DNA of 64,000 nucleotides from Flagellimonas abyssi (GTDB lineage Bacteria > Bacteroidota > Bacteroidia > Flavobacteriales > Flavobacteriaceae), in contig NZ_JAHZSV010000010.1 in NCBI RefSeq assembly GCF_019457905.1, positions 1-64,000 of the forward strand, in the 5' to 3' direction. The position numbers were made by a program, and so were the translations under genes. The notes under the pieces were generated by a model. That model made no database searches. It had not been told where the DNA came from and saw only the letters and a list, made by a program, of their open reading frames with translations. Positions 38,901 to 46,336 of this stretch are shown here, piece by piece. The number at the start of each line of letters is the position of its first letter. Positions within the stretch are counted from its first letter, which is position 1.

Positions 38901-38983
38901 TTACCACTCTGTGCGTGCACCAAACTCATTTGGGCAGTGAATAGAAAAAATACTGCACCGACAAAAAACTTACTTACATTCAT
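35936..38983 (-). CDS. LamG plus GH127/GH146-type beta-L-arabinofuranosidase
   Basis: The product is 1015 residues from the ATG at 38983, which gives the signal peptide MNVSKFFVGAVFFLFTAQ; the longer frame overlaps the S9 gene. Domains in order are a LamG/concanavalin-like module (about 40-250, EESISIATWVNFQSKEPGQL), a bacterial Ig-like segment (about 290-370, LPRHVKGTYRDGIKGPEV) and a DUF1680-type glycosidase (about 375-900). The catalytic domain has LRGHATGHYLTAIAQAYA, the zinc-ligand Glu-x-Cys in GQNETCATYN and the CysCys pair in GFTCCNGTALESS, so the thiolate active site of GH127/GH146 is complete. The LRGH segment is nearer to GH146. The N-terminal LamG would help hold polymeric substrate. 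Confidence 0.87.
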   Translation of the reverse strand: MNVSKFFVGAVFFLFTAQMSLVHAQSGNQILDGIGETGMISRYIFDGDAKDWSRNNLHARAYGEVDFKDDEQFKKVLSLPGDGKSYISIPGESVQNEESISIATWVNFQSKEPGQLLFDFGKDNRTHFFVAPFGTKEQEGFQAQVILDGKSEYEVLSTDVEIETNQWVHVALIFDIPSKSMSVFVNGQEAGKTENVEIELEDLFTHENLLYLGKPIVSGNPYLKAKIHDFRLYRIPLSKKQVSRIRYIALKGGDALVSREKPEDNLQKFSSDAPQLYNEFLTGVSDVEVETELGYLPRLPRHVKGTYRDGIKGPEVRVLWPSPTDNSEVTKTGSYEVTGKVPGTDFKPKAKITIKPKQDMKTPDMTLEVFGLDQVRLDSDTHGQQTKFIENRDKFINTLAETNPDSFLYMFRNAFGQDQPEGAKPLGVWDSQETKLRGHATGHYLTAIAQAYASTGYDEELQANFANKMDYMVEVLYKLSQMSGKPTEVGGEHESDPTKVPHGPGKSTYDSDLSENGIRTDYWNWGKGFISAYPPDQFIMLENGASYGTQPTQVWAPYYTLHKLLAGLMDIYEVSGNKKALEVAKGMGDWVYARLSQLPTDTLISMWNSYIAGEFGGMNEAMARLDRITDEPRYLKVAQLFDNIKMFFGDAEHSHGLAKNVDSFRGLHANQHIPQIMGALEIYRDSESPEYYRVAENFWYKAKHDYMYSIGGVAGARNPTNAECFIGQPATLYENGFSAGGQNETCATYNMLKLTKNLFLFDQRTELMDYYERGLYNHILASVAEDSPANTYHVPLRPGSVKRFGNADMTGFTCCNGTALESSTKLQNSIYFKNKDNSALYVNLFVPSTLEWTEKNIVLEQKTDFPKADNTQLIIKGKGKFDLNIRVPQWATKGFYVKVNGKEQKIKAEPGSYTTLSRKWNNGDVVDIKMPFQFHLDPVMDQQNIASLFYGPVLLVAQEPEPRNDWRKVTLDANNIGSTIEGNPKTLEFTIDGVVFKPFYETYGRHSVYMDVTLE

Positions 38984-39014
38984 AATAACTCGTTTACTCC
39001 TAAATTTTATTGAC

Positions 39015-41288
39015 CTATGGTTCAATGTTGTTTTTCTGATTGTAGATTTCCTCCCATGAGGGCGGGTCCACATCCATCAAATGTTTTACAAAAAAGTCCT
39101 TGCGTTTCCTTTCGCCAAATTCCCCGCCGGAGGAATGTCCCATGCCGGGTATGGTGACAAGTTCAAAATCTTTATTGGCCTTGATCAATGCATTGGCAAA
39201 TTGCATGGTGCTGGCGGGGTCTACGTTATCGTCCACTTCTCCCAGTATCAACATTAAATCACCACCCATTTGACCTGCATTTTCTACATTGGAGCACTCG
39301 GCATAATGTGGCCCTATGGGATAGCCCATAAACTGCTCGTTCCACCAAATCTTATCCATTCTATTGTCGTGGCACCCGCAGGAGGATACTGCCACATCAT
39401 AAAAATCAGAATTGAAGACCAATGCTGCAGCTGCATTTTGGCCTCCTGCCGAGGTCCCAAAAATCCCAACGTTTTCAGCATCCATATACGGATATTTTTT
39501 GGCAGCTTCGCGTATCCAAATTTTTCTATCGGGAAAACCGCCATCTTTGAGGTTTTTCCAGCACACATCGTGAAAAGCTTTTGAGCGGTTGGAAGTCCCC
39601 ATACCATCTATCTGTACCACAATGAATCCCAGTTCCGCCAATGATGACATGGACCAGTAGTACGACCTAAAATCCTTGGGAACAAACGAGCTGTGGGGCC
39701 CTGCATAAATATATTCGATTACAGGGTATGTTTTGTTGGGGTCAAAAGAAGTCGGTCTTATAATGACTCCCCAGATATCAGTAACGCCGTCCCTGCCTTT
39801 GGCCGTAAAAACCTCAGGGGCCATCCATCCCTCTTCCACCAATGCAGAATGGTCGGCCTTTTGCAATTGCATTAAGGTCTTGGCATTTGTTGATAATTTT
39901 AAAAGCGTTACAGGCGGGGCATCCACTCTGGAGTACTGATCTACATAATATTCATGGTCTTCCGAGAAAGTTACCTTATGGTTCCCATTTTCTTTCGTGA
40001 ATCGGGTCAGGTCCCTGCCATCAAAATCTATTTTAAAGTAATGAAGGAAGTATGGGTCCTGCCCTTTATCCATTCCACTGGCCGTAAAGTACACCTCTCT
40101 GTTCTCTTCATCCACATGAATGACATTTCGAACTACCCATTCTCCTTTGGTAAGTTGTTTTTTTACTTTTCCCGTTTCTCCATCGTACAAATAGATATGG
40201 TTCCACCCATCCCTTTCCGATGTCCATATAATCTCCTTACCATCCTCAACATCGTACCTGTACTTTTTGCTGCTGTAGTCGATGAAGGTTTTGCTGACCT
40301 CATTTACCAGTACTTTTACCGCTCCAGTAATTGCATCAACCGCTATTACTTTATAGACCTGATGACCTCGTTGATTGTATTCAAAGGTAAAGGCACTACT
40401 ATCCTCTCTCCATTCTATGTTGTTGAGCCCGAATTGATGGCCAAACTCGTCGGCAGAAACTTGGATATGTTTCTTTTTACCGACCAAAAACAATTGTGGG
40501 CTTTTAAATGGAAGCTCATCCCCTGGCTTTAAATAATCCCTTGATTGCAATTTAGGCTGGAACTGATCCTTTGGACTGGATTCCACAAAGTATATTTTAC
40601 GTTCATCTCCTGGACGCACCTTGTATGCCATGATTTTTTTCCCATCCGGCGACCATTTTATGTAAGTGGAATAGAAAAAACCCGGAGCGCCATCATAGCT
40701 CAGCCGGGTTTCTTCATCTGTCGAGGTATTTTTGATATATAGGTTGTGATTTTTGATAAACGCCAACATGGTGGAATCAGGAGACATAACTGGCGGATTA
40801 TTGGTCTCATCGAACCTGCTGCCCCAATAGCCCCAATCTCTTTTTGGGTCTTCAGTTTTTGACTCTACAATTGTTAATTCCTGCTGATTGGGATTAAAGG
40901 AAACTATCTTTTCATCAAAAGTGAATTTCAACGCTGCCATATCGGCATCAAATTCCAGTTCGCTGATGTCTATGTGATTGACATCTATATCTTTCTCAAA
41001 TTTTTCGGACAACAATTTAGCCAATACAGCATGGTCAAAACATTTTTCTTGGGTTTTCTCCGAGGGATTTACCCATAAGTATTCTTTTCCTTCCGGGGTA
41101 TTGTTTACATACCATAGTAGGTTATTTTCCTGCCAATGAAAATTTTTAGGCGAGTTTGTGACCTTGTCCCGAAATAAAGAATCCAGCGAAATCGCCTTTT
41201 GATATTCCGCTAAAGTTCCTTGGGCAAATGATGTACCGAAATTTATAAGTATAAAAAATACACTTATTTTTTTGACAAAAGATTTCAT
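39015..41288 (-). CDS. S9 family dipeptidyl peptidase (DPP-IV-like), exported
   Basis: The 757-residue protein has a signal peptide (VFFILINFGTSFAQ), an N-terminal DPP-IV beta-propeller (about 60-480) and a C-terminal alpha/beta hydrolase domain (about 500-750). The catalytic triad is visible: Ser in FGTSAGGQNA, Asp in LGEVDDNVDP and His in PGMGHSSGGE. DPP-IV-type enzymes release Xaa-Pro dipeptides, and many relatives accept hydroxyproline in that position. It is the first gene of the operon with the LamG-GH127/146, DUF885, DUF5695 and GH43 genes. Its promoter carries the same ATACTnATACTATATTA element as the hydroxyproline operon, so I infer a role in cutting hydroxyproline-rich peptides. 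Confidence 0.92.
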   Translation of the reverse strand: MKSFVKKISVFFILINFGTSFAQGTLAEYQKAISLDSLFRDKVTNSPKNFHWQENNLLWYVNNTPEGKEYLWVNPSEKTQEKCFDHAVLAKLLSEKFEKDIDVNHIDISELEFDADMAALKFTFDEKIVSFNPNQQELTIVESKTEDPKRDWGYWGSRFDETNNPPVMSPDSTMLAFIKNHNLYIKNTSTDEETRLSYDGAPGFFYSTYIKWSPDGKKIMAYKVRPGDERKIYFVESSPKDQFQPKLQSRDYLKPGDELPFKSPQLFLVGKKKHIQVSADEFGHQFGLNNIEWREDSSAFTFEYNQRGHQVYKVIAVDAITGAVKVLVNEVSKTFIDYSSKKYRYDVEDGKEIIWTSERDGWNHIYLYDGETGKVKKQLTKGEWVVRNVIHVDEENREVYFTASGMDKGQDPYFLHYFKIDFDGRDLTRFTKENGNHKVTFSEDHEYYVDQYSRVDAPPVTLLKLSTNAKTLMQLQKADHSALVEEGWMAPEVFTAKGRDGVTDIWGVIIRPTSFDPNKTYPVIEYIYAGPHSSFVPKDFRSYYWSMSSLAELGFIVVQIDGMGTSNRSKAFHDVCWKNLKDGGFPDRKIWIREAAKKYPYMDAENVGIFGTSAGGQNAAAALVFNSDFYDVAVSSCGCHDNRMDKIWWNEQFMGYPIGPHYAECSNVENAGQMGGDLMLILGEVDDNVDPASTMQFANALIKANKDFELVTIPGMGHSSGGEFGERKRKDFFVKHLMDVDPPSWEEIYNQKNNIEP

Positions 41289-41302
41289 AGTTTAAATAAG
41301 TC

Positions 41303-41310
41303 TAAAACTA
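41303..41310 (-). promoter_or_regulatory. Candidate -7 box of the peptidase/glycosidase operon
   Basis: TAGTTTTA on the minus strand matches TAnnTTTG at all but the last base and lies 15 nt before the S9 ATG. No -33 TTTG is seen at the right distance, as expected for an activator-dependent promoter. Confidence 0.45.
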
Positions 41311-41348
41311 TTGATAATCTCTGGTTGTATATCGATTCATATTACCAG

Positions 41349-41368
41349 ATACTTATACTATATTACCC
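41349..41368 (-). promoter_or_regulatory. Shared operator element, copy B (peptidase/glycosidase operon)
   Basis: ATACTTATACTATATTACCC contains a direct repeat of ATACT spaced by one base. It matches copy A at 46268-46288 in 16 of the 17 positions of ATACTnATACTATATTA and also in the following CCC. It begins 46 nt from the -7-like box, exactly as in copy A. Direct repeats at this distance are typical of AraC-family activators, and such a gene lies at 46337. Confidence 0.65.
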
Positions 41369-41455
41369 TTAACGCCTTCACTACTGCGTAAAAAAGCGAT
41401 TAATTGACTAAGAAACTCCCAAAATGCAAAAGAAAACCTGTGGGAAAAAATAATT

Positions 41456-42700
41456 TTAATGAAACCTTTCCGGTGAGAGCGGGGCGATGTCCATCAGTGG
41501 TTTTGAGCCATTCACTTCTTGAGACACCAGCTTTCCTGTTATTGGCCCCAGGCTCCACCCCATCATAGCATGACCTGAAGCTATAGTCAGGTTATTATAT
41601 TTTGCGGTTTTGCCAATAAACGGCAATCCATCCGGTGATACCGGCCTCAGTCCAGAGGTAGCGCAATCTTGTTCTTCTGGAAGTATGGTAAAACCTCTAT
41701 AGTGGGTCTTAACGGCATTGGCCAAAGCCGCTACACGTTCTTTCTTGATGGTTTCGTTATTGCCGGAAAACTCCATCGTACCCGCAAACCGGGTAAAGCC
41801 ATCCATCGGGGTAATAGCCATTCTAGCATCCACCAAAATAGTGGGCAAGGTTATTCCCGTTGGCCTCCTAACATCCATACTGTAGCCCTTGCCGCCCTGG
41901 ATAGGAATTTTAAGTCCCATTGTTTTCGCAAGTTTTGATGTCCAGCTCCCACTGGCCAATACGAACTCATCAGCCTCATAATTACTATCCTGAGTCGTCA
42001 ACGAGACTATTTGCTTCCCCTTCGTGGTAACGTTTTCAACCTTTTGACCCAACTTAAAATCTACTCCATGTTCCTGTAACCAAGTTTTTAGTTCCTCCAT
42101 AAAATGATTGGGTGTCATATGGGCATCACACTTGTAATGAACGGCTCCCTTTACTTGGTCGGATAGTACAGGTTGTACTTTTCGTAAATCTTCTTGTGAT
42201 AGTATGGAAACCTCCAAACCTTCTTTTATGGCTTTTTCGGCCACCTCATGCTCCTCCTTTTCAGATTTTTCGCTACAATATGCCATTAAGACCCCTTTTC
42301 TTTCGTAATGAAAATCAAATTCACGGCAGGCCAATAATTCTTCATAAAGTGCCCTACTTTTCAAATTGAGTTCTTTGAGCACGGGCAATGCTCTTTCAAC
42401 ATTGGAAACTGTTGCAGACTTTTTAAATAATAGTGCCCATTTGAAGAAATCCATATCCCACCTGGGCTTCATATAAAATGGGCTGGAACTATTGAGCATC
42501 CATTTAAGGCCTTGGGTGATTATCCCCGGAGCGGCCAACGGAACAAAATGACTTGGTGTAATATATCCTGCATTGATATACGATGTTCCACTATCCATAT
42601 TGGTTTGGTCCAAAATGGTGACCTTATGCCCGTCTTTCACCAAATAATATGCACTACAAAGCCCGGAGATTCCTCCCCCTACAACAATTACTTTCTTCAT
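41456..42700 (-). CDS. FAD-dependent D-amino acid oxidoreductase, probable D-hydroxyproline dehydrogenase
   Basis: This 414-residue flavoprotein starts with the FAD-binding motif VIVVGGGISGLCSAYYLVKD (GxGxxG). The DadA-like body follows, with VILSQEDLRKVQ-type loops and the C-terminal FAD segment SGLRPVSPDGLPFIGKTAKY. Within the four-gene set here it should oxidise cis-4-hydroxy-D-proline to delta-1-pyrroline-4-hydroxy-2-carboxylate, the second step of trans-4-hydroxy-L-proline use. It has no signal peptide and no clear membrane span, so it is probably a cytoplasmic or membrane-associated dehydrogenase passing electrons to the respiratory chain. It is 14 nt after the epimerase gene and is the last gene of the operon. 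Confidence 0.88.
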   Translation of the reverse strand: MKKVIVVGGGISGLCSAYYLVKDGHKVTILDQTNMDSGTSYINAGYITPSHFVPLAAPGIITQGLKWMLNSSSPFYMKPRWDMDFFKWALLFKKSATVSNVERALPVLKELNLKSRALYEELLACREFDFHYERKGVLMAYCSEKSEKEEHEVAEKAIKEGLEVSILSQEDLRKVQPVLSDQVKGAVHYKCDAHMTPNHFMEELKTWLQEHGVDFKLGQKVENVTTKGKQIVSLTTQDSNYEADEFVLASGSWTSKLAKTMGLKIPIQGGKGYSMDVRRPTGITLPTILVDARMAITPMDGFTRFAGTMEFSGNNETIKKERVAALANAVKTHYRGFTILPEEQDCATSGLRPVSPDGLPFIGKTAKYNNLTIASGHAMMGWSLGPITGKLVSQEVNGSKPLMDIAPLSPERFH

Positions 42701-42714
42701 TCTGAAAAATTGAT

Positions 42715-43722
42715 TTACAGTACTTGGAACCCATGGGCGTATGGGTCATCGTCATCTATAATGATATTATTATAGCCTGTTACCTGTGCCCACCCCTGTA
42801 TACTTGGCACAATGGCTTTTTTACCTACCAAGGTGGTCTCCTGCTCTATCCTTCCGATAAACTTGCTCCCAATAAAACTTTCATGAATAAAGTTTTCGTT
42901 CGCGCCCAACTTTCCTTTAGCATATAGCTGTGCCATACGAGCCGATGTTCCCGTACCGCACGGAGAGCGATCTATGGCCTTATCCCCGTAAAAAACGGCA
43001 TTTCTTCCCGAAGATGTTGGGTCCAAAGGGTCTCCGGTCCAAAGCATATGGCTCACATCCCTGATAGTAGGATCTTCCGGATGCACAAACATGTCGGGAT
43101 ACTTTTCATTGATGCGCTTCCGCACCACTTGGGAATAATGTATGATTTGGCCAGCGGTAAAATTATGTACGCCCTTAAAGTTTTCTTGGGGATCCACAAT
43201 TGCGTAGTAGTTTCCACCGTAGGACACGTCAAAGGTTATCTGGCCTAGTTCTGGACACTCCACGGTCAAACTTTCAGCGGCCAAATAGGATTTTACATTG
43301 ATCAATTTTACCCAATCCACTTTTTTGCCCGTTTGGCGATACTCAATCTCTACCAGGCCTGCTGGAGCTTCCATTTTAATTTTTCCCGGTATTTTGGGAA
43401 CAATCAATCCCTCCTCTATTGCTACGGTAATGGTCCCGATGGTTCCATGTCCGCACATGGGCAAACAGCCTGAAGTTTCAATAAAAAGTATCGCAAAATC
43501 ATTATCCGGATTATGCGGCGGAAGCAAAATGCTCCCGCTCATCATATCGTGTCCACGGGGCTCGAACATCAATCCTTTTCTGATCCAGTCAAAATCCTTG
43601 AGAAAATGCTGTCTTTTTTCACTCATGTTCGCCCCGATCAAGTTGGGGCCTCCACCTGCCACTACGCGTACGGGGTTGCCACAGGTATGTGCATCAACAC
43701 AAAAAAAAGTTTTTCTTGCCAC
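42715..43722 (-). CDS. 4-hydroxyproline 2-epimerase
   Basis: The 335-residue enzyme belongs to the proline racemase family. Both catalytic cysteines are present: in CLPMCGHGTIGT and in RSPCGTGTSARMAQL. Having Cys at both positions marks an epimerase rather than the Cys/Thr dehydratase branch. The opening TFFCVDAHTCGNPVRVV is the usual start. It converts trans-4-hydroxy-L-proline to cis-4-hydroxy-D-proline, first step of the pathway encoded by this operon. Translation starts at a GTG (43722); no ATG gives the conserved N-terminus. It lies 35 nt after the aldehyde dehydrogenase gene. Confidence 0.95.
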   Translation of the reverse strand: MARKTFFCVDAHTCGNPVRVVAGGGPNLIGANMSEKRQHFLKDFDWIRKGLMFEPRGHDMMSGSILLPPHNPDNDFAILFIETSGCLPMCGHGTIGTITVAIEEGLIVPKIPGKIKMEAPAGLVEIEYRQTGKKVDWVKLINVKSYLAAESLTVECPELGQITFDVSYGGNYYAIVDPQENFKGVHNFTAGQIIHYSQVVRKRINEKYPDMFVHPEDPTIRDVSHMLWTGDPLDPTSSGRNAVFYGDKAIDRSPCGTGTSARMAQLYAKGKLGANENFIHESFIGSKFIGRIEQETTLVGKKAIVPSIQGWAQVTGYNNIIIDDDDPYAHGFQVL

Positions 43723-43757
43723 TAGCGCTCTTTAAAAAACCATCTTATTTTTATTTT

Positions 43758-45281
43758 CTATCCCTTGAGGTGTTCTGGCAACAACGACTGCGGAAAGGAT
43801 TGATAGCTAACCGGTCTGACCCATCTATTAATGGCATGCACACCAACTGCGGTAAACCTAGAATCCGTAGATGCCGGGTAGGGTCCTCCGTGCTGCATGG
43901 ACGGACACACTTCCACACCTGTGGGAACACCGTTATAAATGATCCTGCCCACTCTATTCTGCAAAGCATCCACTACCTCTATCAAATTGATGGTATCATT
44001 CTCTTCCGCGATAAGGGTGCCTGTCAACTGCCCTTCCAATCCTTCGATTATTTGAAGGAGTTCGGCATCATCCTTACATTGTACCACTAACGAAAATGGG
44101 CCAAAAACTTCTTGGTGCAATTTTGGATTGGCCAAAAATTCACTGCCTGAAACCGTTGCTACCGCTGAAGCTGCATAGTTTGGCTCCAAATCAGCATCTA
44201 CTTTACCCACCACTTCAACCCCAGATTGGGATGTTACATCAGCTTCTTTTTTCTCGTAGCCGCTCTTAATGTTCGGGTGCAACATGCATTGCGAATCTAA
44301 CGCAATCGTTTCTTTCGCCAACTCGGCTATGAAATCTTCTGTATTATCATTCTTTATGGTCAACAACAGACCTGGATTGGTACAAAATTGTCCAGTTCCC
44401 AACGTGATAGATCCTGCGTAAGTCTTTGCAATCTCTCCTCCTCTTTGGGATATGGCGTCCGGAGTTATGATTACCGGATTGATACTTCCCATTTCTGCAA
44501 ATACAGGGATTGGCTCTTCTCTTTTTGCAGCGATATCGAACAATGCCCTTCCACCTGTAATACTACCTGTGAAGCCCACTGCTTTGACCTTGGGATGGTT
44601 TACCAAATCCACTCCTGCCTGAACTCCTCCGTTGATACTGGAAAACACTCCTTTGGGCATGCCTGTTTTCTCTACTGCTTTAACAATGGCAGAAGCCACC
44701 AATTCGGATGTACCTGCGTGCATTGGATGGGATTTAACGATAACTGGACAACCGGCTGCCAGTGCACTTGCCGTATCACCTCCGGCCGTTGAATAGGCCA
44801 ATGGGAAGTTACTTGCTCCAAATACAGCCACGGGCCCCAAGGGAATCATTGTTTTTCTCAAGTCCTCCTTGGGCAAAGGTTTTCTATCCGGCTCGGCCGC
44901 ATCAAATGTATTCCCTCTCCAATCCTCAGTTTCCACCAGTTTTGCAAAGGTGCGCAATTGGTTCATGGTCCTCCCACGCTCACCAACCGCCCTACCTTCG
45001 GGAAGTCCTGATTCCATGGTATAGGTATCAATCAACTCTTGGTCCAATGCCAAAATCTCATCGGCAATGGCGTTGAGAAAATCTGCCCTTTGCTTACCGG
45101 GCACATTTCTATATACTTTAAAGGATTCCCATGCAGCATCTACGGCCTTTTCAATCTCTTCCTTTGTTACTTCTACAAATGTTGTGGGGTTTTCCTTGTT
45201 CAGTTTAGGGTTGATGGTCTTGAACTCAACCTCTCCATTTGCACTAAATTCTCCTGCGATACAGTTTTTACCTGTAATCAT
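43758..45281 (-). CDS. 2-oxoglutarate semialdehyde dehydrogenase (NADP-type aldehyde dehydrogenase)
   Basis: The 507-residue product is an aldehyde dehydrogenase of the ketoglutarate-semialdehyde branch. The nucleophilic Cys is in GTGQFCTNPGLLL and the general-base Glu in PVFAEMGSINPVI, the GQFCTNPG form being typical of this branch. The cofactor-binding segment FGASNFPLAYSTAGGDTASA is intact. It would oxidise 2-oxoglutarate semialdehyde to 2-oxoglutarate, the last step from hydroxyproline to the TCA cycle. Its ATG overlaps the stop of the upstream gene (ATGA, 45278-45281), so translation is coupled. Confidence 0.93.
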   Translation of the reverse strand: MITGKNCIAGEFSANGEVEFKTINPKLNKENPTTFVEVTKEEIEKAVDAAWESFKVYRNVPGKQRADFLNAIADEILALDQELIDTYTMESGLPEGRAVGERGRTMNQLRTFAKLVETEDWRGNTFDAAEPDRKPLPKEDLRKTMIPLGPVAVFGASNFPLAYSTAGGDTASALAAGCPVIVKSHPMHAGTSELVASAIVKAVEKTGMPKGVFSSINGGVQAGVDLVNHPKVKAVGFTGSITGGRALFDIAAKREEPIPVFAEMGSINPVIITPDAISQRGGEIAKTYAGSITLGTGQFCTNPGLLLTIKNDNTEDFIAELAKETIALDSQCMLHPNIKSGYEKKEADVTSQSGVEVVGKVDADLEPNYAASAVATVSGSEFLANPKLHQEVFGPFSLVVQCKDDAELLQIIEGLEGQLTGTLIAEENDTINLIEVVDALQNRVGRIIYNGVPTGVEVCPSMQHGGPYPASTDSRFTAVGVHAINRWVRPVSYQSFPQSLLPEHLKG

Positions 45282-46201
45282 ACTACACTTTTTAGGTTTT
45301 TATATTCTGGGAGCTTTGGTCTGTTTTTCATAGCTTCGTCAATAACCTTGAGCACCCGCTCCCTTTCTTTTCCTTGCAAGGGCAATCTTGGGGCCCTAAC
45401 ATTTTCTGTTCCAATTCCTGTAGCTACTTCGGCCAATTTTATGTTCTGTACCAACTGCGGGCTTATATCCAGTTCCAGCAACGGCATAAACCATTTATAT
45501 ATGGACAGGGCCTCGTTTATTTTACCTGCCTTGACGAGTTCGTAAATGGCCACGGTTTCCGCTGGGTAGGCGCAAACCAAACCTGCCACCCATCCATCTG
45601 CTCCTATTACCAGACTTTCAAGTCCCAAAGTATCAACACCTGTGAATATCTTGAACCTATCGCCAAAACGATTTTTTAAACGTATTACATTGGTGATGTC
45701 CCGTGTTGATTCCTTTACGGCTTGGATGTTATCACATTCTGACAACTCTTCCATCATATCCAAAGTTACTTCAATTTTATAATCTACCGGATTATTGTAA
45801 ATCATTATGGGTAAAGATGTACTGTTTGCGATGGCTTTAAAGTACACAACGGTTTCGTGATCAGTTGCCTTGTAACGCATTGGAGGCAAAAGCATTAGCC
45901 CTTGCGCCCCTACCTTTTCTGCATGCTGTGCAACTTCTATGGCTTCTTTTGTGCTTTGCTCGGCTATGTTGATAATTACAGGAACTTTGCCCTGAACTAT
46001 CTTTAACGAGGCTTTTATCAAGGTCTCCTTTTCCTCTTTGGTGAGAGTACTGGCCTCACCCAAGGTTCCTCCGAGTATTATTCCGTGTACACCGGCATCC
46101 AGTTGTGCGTTAATATTTTTCTCAAACATGGCAAGGTCCAATTCGTCCTCGCTTGTGAATTTTGTGGTTACAGCGGGCATAACCCCTTCCCAATGTATCA
46201 T
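45278..46201 (-). CDS. Dihydrodipicolinate synthase-family deaminase of the hydroxyproline pathway
   Basis: The 307-residue product is a DapA/NAL-superfamily (beta/alpha)8 enzyme. The Schiff-base Lys is in IQAVKESTRDITN and the catalytic Tyr in IMIYNNPVDYK; the substrate loop is GGTLGEASTLTKEEK. In this operon it should be the delta-1-pyrroline-4-hydroxy-2-carboxylate deaminase, producing 2-oxoglutarate semialdehyde and ammonia, rather than a lysine biosynthesis enzyme. The ATG at 46201 gives MIHWEGVMPAVTTKF; the longer frame to 46258 adds unrelated sequence that covers the promoter. It is the first gene of the four-gene operon. Confidence 0.9.
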   Translation of the reverse strand: MIHWEGVMPAVTTKFTSEDELDLAMFEKNINAQLDAGVHGIILGGTLGEASTLTKEEKETLIKASLKIVQGKVPVIINIAEQSTKEAIEVAQHAEKVGAQGLMLLPPMRYKATDHETVVYFKAIANSTSLPIMIYNNPVDYKIEVTLDMMEELSECDNIQAVKESTRDITNVIRLKNRFGDRFKIFTGVDTLGLESLVIGADGWVAGLVCAYPAETVAIYELVKAGKINEALSIYKWFMPLLELDISPQLVQNIKLAEVATGIGTENVRAPRLPLQGKERERVLKVIDEAMKNRPKLPEYKNLKSVV

Positions 46202-46221
46202 AATGCTATATATTTTGATTA

Positions 46222-46229
46222 CAAAAATA
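46222..46229 (-). promoter_or_regulatory. Candidate -7 box of the hydroxyproline operon
   Basis: TATTTTTG on the minus strand matches the Bacteroidota -7 consensus TAnnTTTG exactly. It lies 21 nt before the deaminase ATG. A convincing -33 TTTG is missing, as expected when an activator is needed. Confidence 0.55.
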
Positions 46230-46267
46230 GATGACTGAATTTCAAGGATAAGCTTCATTATTAACGA

Positions 46268-46288
46268 ATACTGATACTATATTAACCC
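46268..46288 (-). promoter_or_regulatory. Shared operator element, copy A (hydroxyproline operon)
   Basis: ATACTGATACTATATTA followed by ACCC, with ATACT repeated directly, begins 46 nt from the -7 box of the hydroxyproline operon and lies 49 nt before the divergent AraC-family gene. Copy B is at 41349-41368. The element is therefore well placed for the AraC protein to activate this operon and possibly to control its own gene. Confidence 0.65.
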
Positions 46289-46336
46289 AAATATTGGTTC
46301 AGGTCATTATTATGATGATATTCGCATAAAAAAGTA

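Noticed and set aside
45278-46201. Lysine-biosynthesis dihydrodipicolinate synthase (dapA)
   Set aside because: The Schiff-base Lys and Tyr fit the superfamily, but the operon contains the hydroxyproline epimerase, D-hydroxyproline oxidoreductase and semialdehyde dehydrogenase, which require exactly one DapA-like deaminase.
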